The notes: generated by a model not told the origin, from the sequence alone. A stretch of 64,000 nucleotides of DNA from VYDC01 sp963667515 (GCA_963667515.2 CAXXXY010000006.1:186001-250000), one strand, 5' to 3'; positions 22,667 to 32,048 are shown, counted from the stretch's first letter. Numbers and translations: made by a program.

Positions 22667-23241
22667 GCGAGCTGCCGCTGCTGCTGCTCGCGATGATCGC
22701 CGTCGTGAACCCCGCAGCCGTGGCGCTGGCGGCGAGCGTCGAGGCCGCGCCCGCGCTGGAGCAACGGCGGTGGCTCGCCCTGCCGGCGCTGGCGCTGGCG
22801 GTGGCGCTGGTCGCCGCGGCGGCGCTGCTCCACGAGCGCTGGCTGGACGCGCTCGATGTCTCCGCCGCCAGCTTCGAGGCGGCGGCGGGCTTCGTGCTGC
22901 TGGCGGCGGCGCTCGTGACGCTCGTGCGCGGCCGCGCGGTGGAGGCGGGGCTGCTCGCCACCCGTTCGCCGCGCGGCTATGCGGCGGCGCTCGCGTTCCC
23001 GGTCAGCGCCGGCCCGGCCGTGCTCGTCGCCGCGATCGCCTACGCCGAACGCGGCGGCGCCGGCGCGACGCTGGCGGCCGCGGCGGTGGCGCTGGTCCTC
23101 GCGGCGCTCGCCTCGGCGGCTGCGCCCCTCCCCCTGCCGGCACGGAGCGCGCTCTGGCTCGGCGTGGCGGCGCGGACGCTCGCGGCGCTGCTCGCCGTGC
23201 TCGCCGTCGGCCTCATCGTCGACGGCCTGCGCGCGGTCTGA
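22663..23241 (+). CDS. MarC-like integral membrane protein
   Basis: 192 residues, six predicted hydrophobic helices. The first helix carries M-I-A-V-V-N-P-A-A-V-A, the N-P motif typical of the MarC/NAAT family; the fourth helix has F-P-V-S-A-G-P-A. Family members are multi-spanning proteins once linked with antibiotic resistance; their transported substrate is unsettled. The ATG overlaps the upstream stop by 4 bp, which indicates coupled expression with the toroid protein. It is convergent with pepP, 38 bp away. Confidence 0.8.
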   Translation: MSELPLLLLAMIAVVNPAAVALAASVEAAPALEQRRWLALPALALAVALVAAAALLHERWLDALDVSAASFEAAAGFVLLAAALVTLVRGRAVEAGLLATRSPRGYAAALAFPVSAGPAVLVAAIAYAERGGAGATLAAAAVALVLAALASAAAPLPLPARSALWLGVAARTLAALLAVLAVGLIVDGLRAV

Positions 23242-23279
23242 GGCTGCGCGAGGAGCGCCGGCGGCGGCCTACCCCCGGC

Positions 23280-24674
23280 CTACCCTCCGGCGACGATGCG
23301 CTCGAGCTCGTCGGGGTCGGAGGGGATGGCGGCGGAGAGCACGTCGTGCCCCGTCTCCGTGACCAGCACGTCGTCCTCGATGCGCACGCCGATGCCGCGG
23401 AACTCGGCGGGCGCCGCCTCGGCGTCGGGGCGGATGTAGAGCCCCGGCTCGACGGTGAGCACCATGCCGGGATCGAGCGCGACCGACTCCTCGCCGAGGC
23501 GGTAGCGGCCGACGTCGTGCACATCGAGGCCCAGCCAGTGCGAGGTGGAGTGCGGGTAGTAGGCCCGCACCACGTCGCCCCCGACGATCTGCTCGAGCTC
23601 GCCCTCGAGCAGGCCGAGCTCGAGCAGCCCCGCCGCCAGCGTGCGCACCGCGGCGTCGTGCACCTCGTGGAAGCGCGCGCCGGGGGCGACGGCGGCGATG
23701 CCCGCGCGCTGCGCCGCGAGCACCAGCTCGTAGATCGCGCGCTGCGGCGCCGAGAAGCGGCCGGCCACCGGGCCGCCGACGGGAAAGGTGCGCGTCACGT
23801 CGGCGGCGTAATAGTCGACCTCGGCGCCCGTGTCGACGAGCAGCAGATCGCCCTCGGCGATGCGCGCGCGGTTCGTGACGTAGTGCAGCGTGCAGGCGTT
23901 CGCCCCCGTCGCCACGATCGAGGGGAAGCCGTTGCGCGGCGAGCCGAGACGCCGGTACTCCGCCTCCAGCTCGGCCTGCACCTCGTACTCGTGCAGGCCG
24001 GGGCGCGCGGCGCGCATCGCGCGCTCGATGCCCGCGCCCGTCACCTCCACGGCGCGGCGCAGGGCCGCCACCTCGGCGGGCGTCTTGCGCAGCCGCAGCT
24101 CCGAGACGAGCGGGAAGGGGTCGATCACGCGCTCGATCGCCCGCGGGCCGCGCACGGAAGCGGCGCGCCCCTCCGCGAGCACGCCGAGCAGCGCATCCTG
24201 CACGCGGCCCGCGAGCCCGCCGAGGCCGCCCGAAGGTGCGAGCGCGTAGCGCAGGCTCTCGGCGCCCGCAAGCAGCTCCGGCAGCGCCTCCTCCAGGTCG
24301 TCGGTGGGGAGCGCTGCGTCCGCGCCGAACTCCTCGACCGCGCCGTCCACGCCCGCGCGCGGGCCCAGCCACAGCTCCTGGTCCGGGTCGCGCGGCCGCA
24401 CGAAGAGCAGGTATGGCTCCTCGGCGCCCGGGCGCAGCAGGCAGACGGCGTCCGGCTCGTCGAAGCCGGTCAGGTAGTGGAAGGTCGAGGTCTGGCGGAA
24501 CTCGTGGTCGACGTCGCCGTTGCGCCGCGCCTCGCCGGCGCCGACGAAGACGGCGGCCGCGCCCTCGCCGAGCTGCTCCATCAGCCGCTCGCGGCGCTCG
24601 GCGAAGGCCTCGGCGTCGATGTGGGGCGCGTCGGCGCCGGTGCGTAGCCCTGGATCGGCGGCGGTCCCTGTCAT
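23280..24674 (-). CDS. pepP: Xaa-Pro aminopeptidase (PepP-like, M24B)
   Basis: 464 residues from ATG 24674, which has GGAG 8 nt upstream; in-frame starts to 24764 are also possible. The N-terminal AMP_N domain (H-Y-L-T-G-F-D-E-P-D, L-F-V-R-P-R-D) precedes the pita-bread catalytic domain. The five metal ligands are visible: D in L-L-V-D-T-G-A-E, D in A-D-V-T-R-T-F-P, H in H-S-T-S-H-W-L-G-L-D-V-H-D, E in L-T-V-E-P-G-L-Y, and E in G-V-R-I-E-D-D. It removes an N-terminal residue when proline follows, in the cytoplasm. Length and motifs match active PepP. Confidence 0.94.
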   Translation of the reverse strand: MTGTAADPGLRTGADAPHIDAEAFAERRERLMEQLGEGAAAVFVGAGEARRNGDVDHEFRQTSTFHYLTGFDEPDAVCLLRPGAEEPYLLFVRPRDPDQELWLGPRAGVDGAVEEFGADAALPTDDLEEALPELLAGAESLRYALAPSGGLGGLAGRVQDALLGVLAEGRAASVRGPRAIERVIDPFPLVSELRLRKTPAEVAALRRAVEVTGAGIERAMRAARPGLHEYEVQAELEAEYRRLGSPRNGFPSIVATGANACTLHYVTNRARIAEGDLLLVDTGAEVDYYAADVTRTFPVGGPVAGRFSAPQRAIYELVLAAQRAGIAAVAPGARFHEVHDAAVRTLAAGLLELGLLEGELEQIVGGDVVRAYYPHSTSHWLGLDVHDVGRYRLGEESVALDPGMVLTVEPGLYIRPDAEAAPAEFRGIGVRIEDDVLVTETGHDVLSAAIPSDPDELERIVAGG

Positions 24675-24786
24675 CGGCATCGCTCCATCGGCATCGCGCC
24701 GCCCCGACTCCGCGAGCGCAGAGTCAGCATCGCACGGGAGGCGCTCGGCCACCTCGCTCGGCAACCCTCGATCCCGTGGCTCTCGA

Positions 24787-25425
24787 TCAGGGGCGGCCGA
24801 CGCCGAGCGCCGAGGCGCCGTCCACGTTGCTGTAGCCCGAGACGAAGCTCTCGACCGTGCCCGCGTCGAGGTCGAAGCTCTGCCGCTCGACGGTGCCGAG
24901 GTCGCTCGCGAGCACGTGCAGCGAGACGGACGGCCCGCGCGAGGTGGTCTCGACCGCGTGGATGTCGAGGTCGGGGTGGAGCAGCGGCGTCAGCTCGCCC
25001 TCGGCGACGGGGTCGGCGGAGAGGCGCTCCAGCTCGGCGTAGCCGGGGCGCGCGCCGTCGTCCGCGCGGCGGTAGAGGTGCTCCACCTGCCCGCCCTGGA
25101 TCAGCGCGACCCAGCCGTCCGTGAGGTGGTTGTGGACGCGCGTCCGCATCCCCGGCGGCACGACCATCGTGAAGAGGCAGAGGTCGGGCTCGCGCGAGCG
25201 ATAGAGCGCCCACGTCGCCACGTCCGTCGGGACCTGCCGCAGGAACGGCTCCTCCAGCCAGCCGCGCGTGCCCAGCAGCCCGTCGAGCGGCGCGCGCAGC
25301 GCGTCCAGCAGCGGCCGCCCGCGCGCCCCGCCCTCGACGATCGTGCGGAAGTCCTCGACGAAGTGCCGCAGCGCGGGGTCGCGGCGCTCCGTGTAGTACA
25401 GCTCGCCGGCTGTCGGCGCTTCCAT
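24787..25425 (-). CDS. Cupin protein, cysteine/thiol dioxygenase-like
   Basis: 212 residues. The cupin motif is visible as R-V-H-N-H-L-T-D-G-W-V-A-L-I-Q-G-G-Q-V-E-H-L (two His, then a third His), and a later His in D-L-D-I-H-A-V could complete a three-His iron site. It is similar in layout to cysteine dioxygenase and 3-mercaptopropionate dioxygenase, which oxidise thiols to sulfinates with Fe(II) and O2. A -10-like TACGCT lies at 25484-25479 on the minus strand, about 54 nt upstream of the ATG. The substrate is inferred, not shown. Confidence 0.8.
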   Translation of the reverse strand: MEAPTAGELYYTERRDPALRHFVEDFRTIVEGGARGRPLLDALRAPLDGLLGTRGWLEEPFLRQVPTDVATWALYRSREPDLCLFTMVVPPGMRTRVHNHLTDGWVALIQGGQVEHLYRRADDGARPGYAELERLSADPVAEGELTPLLHPDLDIHAVETTSRGPSVSLHVLASDLGTVERQSFDLDAGTVESFVSGYSNVDGASALGVGRP

Positions 25426-25495
25426 CGCGATCGTCCCCGTCGCCGCTCCCGCCCGGCTGGCGCGGGTCGGGCGAGCACAGCGTAGCGCGCGCCGG

Positions 25496-26563
25496 CTAGC
25501 GGTAGTAGACCCCGTGGTCGGTAGGGAGCGAGGCCGGGCACGGCCCGTCGCCGAAGGCCGCGGCGAGCGTCCCGTCCGGCTGGAGCCGCACGTAGGCGTG
25601 GCTGGTCGGCGCCTTGTAGTCCTCGAAGCAGTGCTCGCCCGTGACCCGGGCGGGGTCGGCGAAGCTCGCGTGGGTGGGGGCGGTGCGCACCGACGCGCCC
25701 GGGCCGTTCACGTCGACGTAGCCGTCGGCGGCGAGCAGCGCGACCACGCCCCAGTCGGCGGGGTGCCACGAGGCCTCGGGGTCGAAGGGCGTGCGGAACC
25801 AGCCGCCAGCGAGCGCGCCGGGCGCGTCGGCGTCCAGCCGGCAGCGCTCCGCGGGGTCGACGCCCTGCCACGAGCCGAGCGCCGCCTGCCACCGCGCGCG
25901 CAGCTCGGGCGCGAGGTAGTCGAGCGGGCAGGCGGCGTGCAGCAGGACGCGCAGGTCGCCCGACTCCTCGTAGCGGCGCTGGTTCGCGAAGCGCAGGGTG
26001 CGCGAGGCGTCCGAGAGCACGAAGTCCCACGTGTGCGCCGGCACCGTGCCGCTGGAGTAGCCGATGAGGTCGCCGGCCTGCACCTCGACGCGGATCGGCA
26101 GCTCGGCGTCGCGTGTGTCGCGCACGGGATCGGGGACGAGCGAGGCGAACGGCTCGACGAAGCGCGAGACGTGGTCGAAGCCGAAGGAGAGCCCGCACGC
26201 CGCCTGGAAGCGGATCTCGAGCTGCGCCAGCTCGAAGGGCTCGCCCTGCCACGGGTGCATCAGGCCCAGGTAGTGGGTGATCCCCGTCGCCACGGCGTCG
26301 GCGGGCGCGTAGATCGGCACCTCGGGCGCGTCCCCGGCGGCGTCGGTGACGACCGCGTGGTACTGGCGGTTCTTGAGCCAGTTGCCGCTGGTCACGATGC
26401 TGGGCTGGAGGTGCGCGATCTGGTCGAGGTCGGTGTAGAGGTGGGTCAGCGCCGGGCCCGCGTCGGCGTCGCAGCCCGGGTCAGCCGCGGCGCTCGCACC
26501 GCCGGGCGAGGTCGGCGCCGACGAGGTCGAGGCGAGGGTGGAGGCGGGGGCGGAGGGCGTCAT
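25496..26563 (-). CDS. Hypothetical secreted protein
   Basis: 355 residues from ATG 26563. The early part is a Thr/Ser/Ala linker; the rest is a compact domain with G-N-W-L-K-N-R-Q-Y-H-A-V-V, I-T-H-Y-L-G-L-M-H-P-W-Q-G-E-P-F, and a metallopeptidase/carbohydrate-like loop G-D-L-I-G-Y-S-S-G-T. Several His/Cys residues (A-C-P-L-D-Y, R-C-R-L-D, E-H-C-F) are present. I do not recognise the family. About 140 bp further upstream, in another frame, lies a good signal peptide (Arg-rich start, then A-I-A-A-I-A-A-A-L-P-T-G-L-P-A-R-A), so a frameshift may separate the export signal from this domain. Confidence 0.65.
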   Translation of the reverse strand: MTPSAPASTLASTSSAPTSPGGASAAADPGCDADAGPALTHLYTDLDQIAHLQPSIVTSGNWLKNRQYHAVVTDAAGDAPEVPIYAPADAVATGITHYLGLMHPWQGEPFELAQLEIRFQAACGLSFGFDHVSRFVEPFASLVPDPVRDTRDAELPIRVEVQAGDLIGYSSGTVPAHTWDFVLSDASRTLRFANQRRYEESGDLRVLLHAACPLDYLAPELRARWQAALGSWQGVDPAERCRLDADAPGALAGGWFRTPFDPEASWHPADWGVVALLAADGYVDVNGPGASVRTAPTHASFADPARVTGEHCFEDYKAPTSHAYVRLQPDGTLAAAFGDGPCPASLPTDHGVYYR

Positions 26564-26990
26564 GGGGGAGGCCGTGGGCAGGGCCTCCACGTGCGCCCCC
26601 GTCGATCGGCGCGGGCGGGGAGGCCGGTGGGCAGCGCCGCCGCGATCGCCGCGATCGCCGGCGTCCATCGCGCCCGCCGCGCCCGCCGTGTCCTCGATCG
26701 CCGCATGCGGTGAGAGTCGACGCCCCGGGATGCCTCGCGAAGGGCCGCGGAAGACCGTCAGCGAGCGCGTTGCGCAGCCGCCGAGAGGCAGGCTACCGTG
26801 GCGCGAACAGAACATACCTTCGCGCACCATACGTGATCGAATCAGGCGCGAACACACTTTCTTGACAAGCGCGACCGGCGTGACTACTGTGGCTCCCCCG
26901 CGCCTGCAACTCAGTGTAGACGCGTACGCATATCCCATCCACACGGCCGGGCGCGCCACCTGAGTCGCGCCCGAGGGAAGAGGACGCCCG
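26564..26990 (+). other. Long upstream region of nrdJ
   Basis: 427 bp with no complete gene. It includes the out-of-frame signal peptide mentioned for the minus-strand gene and the nrdJ promoter (26862-26890). The 100-nt leader that follows is GC-rich with no strong hairpin. I looked for a cobalamin riboswitch (B12 box) and for NrdR-box pairs and saw neither. Confidence 0.4.
26862..26890 (+). promoter_or_regulatory. Promoter of nrdJ
   Basis: TTGACA (26862-26867), 17-bp spacer, TACTGT (26885-26890): near-consensus sigma70 promoter about 100 nt upstream of the ATG. The local sequence is less GC-rich than its surroundings. Confidence 0.8.
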
Positions 26991-29900
26991 ATGCGCATCA
27001 CCCGCCGCTTCACCACCGCCGGTCGCGACCCGTACGAGGGGATCGACTTCGCCGAGCGCGAGTCGCGCATCGTCAACCCCGACGGCTCGGTCGTCTTCGA
27101 GGCGACGGGCGTGCGCGTCCCCGCGCAGTGGTCGCAGGTGGCCACGGACATCCTCGCGCAGAAGTACTTCCGCAAGGCGGGCGTGCCGGTCGCGCTGCGC
27201 CGCGTCCCGGAGGAGGGCGTGCCGGAGTGGCTGTGGCGCGCCGAGTCCGCCCCCGGCTCCGCCATGGGGGGCGAGCAGGACGCGCGGCAGGCCTTCCACC
27301 GCCTCGCCGGCACCTGGACGTACTGGGGCTGGAAGCACGGCTACTTCAAGGCGGAGGAGGACGCGCAGGCCTTCTACGACGAGCTCTGCTTCATGCTCGC
27401 GACGCAGCGCGCCGCGCCCAACTCGCCGCAGTGGTTCAACACCGGGCTGCACTGGGCGTACGGCATCGCCGGCCCGCCGCAGGGCCACCACTACGTCGAC
27501 CCGGCAACGGAGGAGCTGACGCGCTCCACCAGCGCCTACGAGCGGCCGCAGCCGCACGCCTGCTTCATCCAGTCCGTCCAGGACGACCTCGTCAACGAGG
27601 GCGGGATCATGGATCTCTGGACGCGCGAGGCGCGCATCTTCAAGTACGGCTCGGGCACCGGCTCCAACTTCTCCGCGATCCGCGGCGAGGAGGAGCCGCT
27701 CTCCGGCGGCGGGCGCTCCTCCGGGCTGATGTCGTTCCTGAAGATCGGCGACCGTGCCGCCGGCGCCATCAAGTCCGGCGGCACCACCCGCCGCGCCGCG
27801 AAGATGGTCAGCGTCGACGTCGACCACCCCGACATCGAGAAGTTCATCGACTGGAAGGTGAACGAGGAGCAGAAGGTCGCGACGATGGTCGCGGGCTCGC
27901 GCGTGCTGCGCCGCCACCTCGCCGCGATCCTCGACGCCGCGCACGAGGTCCACGCCGACGCCGACGGGGCAGCCGACGGCGCGCTCGCGCTCGACCCGGC
28001 CAGGAGCCGCCCGCTGCGCCGCGCCATTCGCCGCGCCCGCCGCGACGGCGTGCCGGAGCTCTACGTGCAGCGCGTGCTGCAACTCGCCGAGCAGGGCGAG
28101 CGCGAGCTGGACCTCCACGCCTTCGACACGGACTGGCAGGGCGAGGCGTACCAGAGCGTCTCCGGGCAGAACTCGAACAACTCCGTGCGGCTCACGGAGC
28201 GCTTCCTCGCCGCGGTGCGCGAGGGCGGCGACTGGTCGCTCACCCGCCGCACTGACGGCGCCGTGCACCGCACGCTCCCCGCCACCGACCTCTGGGACCG
28301 CATCGCGCGCGCCGCGTGGCAGAGCGCCGACCCGGGCCTCCAGTTCGACACCACCGTGAACGAGTGGCACACCTCACCGGCGGGGGGCCGCATCAACGGC
28401 TCCAACCCCTGCTCCGAGTACATGTTCCTGGACGACACCGCCTGCAACCTCGCCTCGCTCAACTTGCTGCCGTTCCTCGATGAGGAGACCGACAGCTTCG
28501 ACATCGAGGCGTACGAGCACGCCACGCGGCTGTGGACCGTGGTGCTCGAGATCGCCGTGCTCATGGCGCAGTTCCCCAGCCGCGAGATCGCGCGGCTCTC
28601 CTACGAGTACCGCACGCTGGGCCTGGGCTACGCCAACCTCGGCGCGCTGCTGATGGTGCAGGGCATCCCCTACGACTCGCCGCAGGCGCTGGCGTGGACG
28701 GGCGCGCTCTCCGCGATCCTCACCGGCGAGTCCTACGCCACCTCGGCGGAGCTGGCGGCGGGCCTCGGCCCGTTCCCGCGCTTCGCCGAGAACCGCAAGG
28801 CGATGCTGCGCGTGGTGCGCAACCACCGCCGCGCCGCCTACGCCGCCGACGCCGACGACTACGAGCAGCTCTCCGTGCTCCCGACGCCGCTGGACGAGAC
28901 GGAGTGCCCGCCCGAGCTGCTGGCGGCTGCTCGCGCCTCGTGGGACCGCGCGCTGGAGCTGGGCGAGGCGCACGGCTACCGCAACGCGCAGGCGACCCTG
29001 ATCGCGCCCACCGGCACCATCGGCCTGCTGATGGACTGCGACACCACGGGCGTGGAGCCGGACTTCGCGCTGGTCAAGTTCAAGAAGCTCGCGGGCGGTG
29101 GCTACTTCCGCATCATCAACCACGCGGTGCCGCGGGCGCTGCGGCGGCTCGGCTACCGGCGCGAGCAGATCGACGAGGTGGTCGCGTACTGCGTCGGCAC
29201 CGCGCGGCTGGAGGGCGCGCCGTTCCTCAACCGCCACACACTGGCGCAGCGCGGCTTCACGCAGCCCGCGCTCGACCGCATCGATGAGGCGCTGCGCACC
29301 GCCTTCCACATCCGCTTCGTCTTCAACCGCTACACCCTGGGCGACGAGCTGTGCGAGGGCGTGCTGGGCTACTCCCCGGAGGAGCTCGCCGACCCGGCCT
29401 TCGAGCTGCTGACCACGCTGGGCTTCGACGACGCGCAGATCAAGGCGGCGAACGACCACATCCTCGGCCGCATGACGATCGAGGGCGCGCCCCACCTGCG
29501 CGAGGAGCACTACCCCGTCTTCGACTGCGCCACCACCTGCGGCCGCTACGGCACGCGCTACATCGAGCCGATGGCCCACGTGCGCATCATGGCGGCGGCG
29601 CAGCCGTTCCTCTCGGGCGCCATCAGCAAGACGATCAACATGCCGAACTCCGCCACCGTCGAGGAGGTGAAGCAGGTCTACATGGTCTCCGCCGAGTCGA
29701 TGCTGAAGGCGATCGCGCTCTACCGCGACGGCTCCAAGCTCTCGCAGCCGCTGGCCGCCGCGATCTTCGACTCGGGGACCGCCTTCGCCGACGAGGAGGA
29801 GGATCTCGTCGGCGAGATGCTGGACGAGCTGACGGCGGCGAGCGCCTCGGACCAGGTGCTCGCGGTCGCGGGCCGCCTCGCGCAGCTCGCCGAGCGCGGC

Positions 29901-30695
29901 CTCGAGCAGGCCGCTGCCCCGCGCAGCCGGGGCAGCCGCGAGCCGCTCCCCCCGCGCCGCGCGGGCTACGCGCAGAAGGCGAAGGTGGGCGGCCACACGA
30001 TCTATCTGCACACCGGCGACTTCGAGTCGGTCGACCCCGACACCGGCCGCCCCCGCCTCGGCGAGCTCTTCGTCTCCATGTCGAAGGACGGGGCGGCGTT
30101 CCGCTCGCTGATGAACTGCTTCGCGATCGCGGTCTCTATCGGGCTGCAGCACGGCGTCCCGCTCTCGGCCTACGTCGACTCCTTCGTCTTCACGAAGTTC
30201 GAGCCGAACGGCATCGTGACGGGCCACGACCGCATCCAGATGGCGACCTCGATCATCGACTACGTCTTCCGCGAGCTGGCGATCAGCTACCTCGGGCGGG
30301 ACGACCTGGCGCACTTCGGCCCCGTCGACCTGGACTCGGGCTCGACCGCCGAGGACGAGGCGGAAGCGCCCCCAGCGCCGACCGCCGAAGCGCCTCGCCC
30401 GCGCCTCGTGCCGGTGGCGCCCACGCTCGCCGCGGCGCCCGAGCCGCCGGCGCTGCGCGAGGGGCTGTCGGCGACGACCGTGCTCGCGCCAGAGCGCGTG
30501 GCGGAGCGCGTCACCGCGCGCGTCACGTCACACGTGGAGGTGACGGAGATCGACCGCAGCTACGAGGTGGTGGCGCAGGCCCGCCAGCAGGGCTTCGAGG
30601 GCGACCCCTGCGACGAGTGCGGCCAGATGATGATGGTGCGCAACGGTACCTGCCTGAAGTGCATGAACTGCGGCTCAACGAGCGGGTGTAGTTAG
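26991..30695 (+). CDS. nrdJ: Adenosylcobalamin-dependent ribonucleotide reductase (class II)
   Basis: 1234 residues, full length for the large bacterial NrdJ type. The catalytic barrel shows F-K-Y-G-S-G-T-G-S-N-F-S (about residue 220), N-G-S-N-P-C-S-E-Y-M-F-L with C-N-L-A-S-L-N-L (about residues 468-490), and T-G-T-I-G-L-L-M-D-C-D-T-T-G (about 673). The C-terminal redox tail is a zinc ribbon (C-D-E-C-G, C-L-K-C-M-N-C-G). It reduces ribonucleotides to deoxyribonucleotides using B12 and thioredoxin-type thiols. RBS GAGGGAAGAGG lies upstream. It is likely the main RNR for an organism with ready access to cobalamin; no nrdAB or nrdD is in the window. Confidence 0.97.
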   Translation: MRITRRFTTAGRDPYEGIDFAERESRIVNPDGSVVFEATGVRVPAQWSQVATDILAQKYFRKAGVPVALRRVPEEGVPEWLWRAESAPGSAMGGEQDARQAFHRLAGTWTYWGWKHGYFKAEEDAQAFYDELCFMLATQRAAPNSPQWFNTGLHWAYGIAGPPQGHHYVDPATEELTRSTSAYERPQPHACFIQSVQDDLVNEGGIMDLWTREARIFKYGSGTGSNFSAIRGEEEPLSGGGRSSGLMSFLKIGDRAAGAIKSGGTTRRAAKMVSVDVDHPDIEKFIDWKVNEEQKVATMVAGSRVLRRHLAAILDAAHEVHADADGAADGALALDPARSRPLRRAIRRARRDGVPELYVQRVLQLAEQGERELDLHAFDTDWQGEAYQSVSGQNSNNSVRLTERFLAAVREGGDWSLTRRTDGAVHRTLPATDLWDRIARAAWQSADPGLQFDTTVNEWHTSPAGGRINGSNPCSEYMFLDDTACNLASLNLLPFLDEETDSFDIEAYEHATRLWTVVLEIAVLMAQFPSREIARLSYEYRTLGLGYANLGALLMVQGIPYDSPQALAWTGALSAILTGESYATSAELAAGLGPFPRFAENRKAMLRVVRNHRRAAYAADADDYEQLSVLPTPLDETECPPELLAAARASWDRALELGEAHGYRNAQATLIAPTGTIGLLMDCDTTGVEPDFALVKFKKLAGGGYFRIINHAVPRALRRLGYRREQIDEVVAYCVGTARLEGAPFLNRHTLAQRGFTQPALDRIDEALRTAFHIRFVFNRYTLGDELCEGVLGYSPEELADPAFELLTTLGFDDAQIKAANDHILGRMTIEGAPHLREEHYPVFDCATTCGRYGTRYIEPMAHVRIMAAAQPFLSGAISKTINMPNSATVEEVKQVYMVSAESMLKAIALYRDGSKLSQPLAAAIFDSGTAFADEEEDLVGEMLDELTAASASDQVLAVAGRLAQLAERGLEQAAAPRSRGSREPLPPRRAGYAQKAKVGGHTIYLHTGDFESVDPDTGRPRLGELFVSMSKDGAAFRSLMNCFAIAVSIGLQHGVPLSAYVDSFVFTKFEPNGIVTGHDRIQMATSIIDYVFRELAISYLGRDDLAHFGPVDLDSGSTAEDEAEAPPAPTAEAPRPRLVPVAPTLAAAPEPPALREGLSATTVLAPERVAERVTARVTSHVEVTEIDRSYEVVAQARQQGFEGDPCDECGQMMMVRNGTCLKCMNCGSTSGCS

Positions 30696-30708
30696 AGTTG
30701 ATCACGAA

Positions 30709-31299
30709 ATGCTGACCACCAAGGCCTTCGCCGACGTCTCGGCCGCGCTCGATGCGTTCGAGCGCGCCCTCCCACCGCCCGAGACTCTGGCCAACTTCGC
30801 GAAGATGGCGAGCGAGGTGACGCGGCATCTATCGAGCGTCGCTGACCGTGCCGAGCTCGAACGACGGACGCTCCCCGCCCGAGCCCGCGCGACCGCGGCG
30901 CGGCTGGAGAACTCGGGGTTCACAGGGTCCGCCGAGTTCTTCGAACGAGCCGCAGCCCACCTCGAGGACGACGCGAGCGAATACGACTACTCGCTCGCGA
31001 TCCACTTCGCCGTCGGTGCCGCAGAGGAGGTCGCCCGGACGATCGCGCACAAGAGCACCACGACACTCGACACGGCCGTGCGGCTCCTCGTCGGCCGCGG
31101 CCAGATAGACAGGCGAGCCGCTGAGCGACTGCGGATCGCCTATGTGATCCGGAACCAAACTCCTGGAGCGGGCCACGGAGCCGGGGGCTGCCCCCGCGAG
31201 ATCGCCGCCACGGCGCTTCTCCGCTCGATACAGGGAATCGAGGCGCTCCTCGACGCCGGCGGTATGCGAGACGCCCCTACCTCGCACACTCCGCGCTAG
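30709..31299 (+). CDS. HEPN/Abi-C-like hypothetical protein
   Basis: 196 residues, ATG 14 nt after the nrdJ stop. It is predicted all-helical. Near the C-terminus it reads Y-V-I-R-N-Q-T-P-G-A-G-H-G (about residues 146-158), then a closing helix. The R-N...H-G pattern at this place is typical of the C-terminal domain of abortive-infection (Abi_C) and other HEPN-type proteins, some of which are RNases with an R-x-H active site. The spacing (Rx7H) is longer than the classical Rx4-6H. Base composition is slightly lower in GC than nrdJ, which may hint at transfer. Function is not established; it could be a defence or toxin remnant. Confidence 0.55.
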   Translation: MLTTKAFADVSAALDAFERALPPPETLANFAKMASEVTRHLSSVADRAELERRTLPARARATAARLENSGFTGSAEFFERAAAHLEDDASEYDYSLAIHFAVGAAEEVARTIAHKSTTTLDTAVRLLVGRGQIDRRAAERLRIAYVIRNQTPGAGHGAGGCPREIAATALLRSIQGIEALLDAGGMRDAPTSHTPR

Positions 31300-31332
31300 C
31301 GCCGCGCGCCTCGCTCGATCCACGATGGAGGC

Positions 31333-31638
31333 ATGAGCGACCCGGTTGCGATCGACGAGTTCGTGACGGTGGAGACGGAGCGACCGCCGCAGCGCCGCGA
31401 TCTGCACGCGCGCGAGGAGCGCCGCGCCCGCCTCGCCTTCGAGTTCCGCGGCGACGACGCGCTCTTCCGCCTCGTCGGGCCGCCCGACGCCTTCACCGGC
31501 ATCGAGGGCGGGGCGTTCACCGCCTCGGACGGGCGGCGCTTCCGCATCAGCTGGGTGAAACACCTCGTGGACGAGGAGGCGCCCACCGACGTGCAGCACG
31601 TCTACCGCGCCATAGCGCTGGCGCGCCGCCTCTCGTGA
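31333..31638 (+). CDS. Small hypothetical protein
   Basis: 101 residues, ATG 31333 with GGAGG 2-3 nt upstream. It is mainly beta: A-I-D-E-F-V-T-V-E, R-L-A-F-E-F-R-G-D-D-A-L-F-R-L-V-G, then a helical end R-A-I-A-L-A-R-R-L-S. I do not recognise it. The stop overlaps the next ORF by 4 nt (GTGA), and codon use is like that of the genes around, which supports it as real. Confidence 0.6.
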   Translation: MSDPVAIDEFVTVETERPPQRRDLHAREERRARLAFEFRGDDALFRLVGPPDAFTGIEGGAFTASDGRRFRISWVKHLVDEEAPTDVQHVYRAIALARRLS

Positions 31639-32048
31639 GCGCCCCCCGCGCCACCCGGCGCACCTCACCGCCCGCCGCCTCGCCGAGCGTCAGCCCGTCG
31701 CGCCCCACCTCGCCGCCCATCGACCCCCCGCGCGTCGACGAGGTGCTGGCGCTGCGCATCCGCGGCCGCCGCCGCCTGGTGCACGCGCGCGAGCAGGGTC
31801 GCGACGAGCGCGGGCGCGCTCGGCTCTTCCTGAGCGGCGACGCCGAGGCGCTGCCGCACCTTGCGGGGTTGCGGCTGCGCTCGCGCGACACCGGCGAGCG
31901 GCTGGAGCTGCGCGAGCTGCGGCTGGTGCCGCCCCCCGCCGAGCCGGGGGAGCGCCCCGGCCCCGCGCAGGCCGCGCTCGCGCTCGGCTGCCCGATCGGC
32001 GGCGACCTCGGCGGCCCGATCCCGTCACGGGGCGCCTGTACGGGGTAG
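31635..32048 (+). CDS. Hypothetical protein, coupled to the preceding small gene
   Basis: 137 residues from GTG 31635 (GTGA overlap). The first 35 residues are Pro/Ser/Thr-rich; the middle (V-L-A-L-R-I-R-G-R-R-R-L-V-H) resembles basic RNA- or DNA-contact strands. The last part is Pro/Gly-rich. No family is recognisable. It could be a spurious frame, but it keeps third-position GC bias and the coupled start. Confidence 0.4.
   Translation: MSAPRATRRTSPPAASPSVSPSRPTSPPIDPPRVDEVLALRIRGRRRLVHAREQGRDERGRARLFLSGDAEALPHLAGLRLRSRDTGERLELRELRLVPPPAEPGERPGPAQAALALGCPIGGDLGGPIPSRGACTG

Noticed and set aside
26564..26990. Cobalamin riboswitch or NrdR boxes upstream of nrdJ
   Set aside because: No B12-box-like sequence and no paired NrdR palindromes were found by eye; only a sigma70-type promoter is supported.
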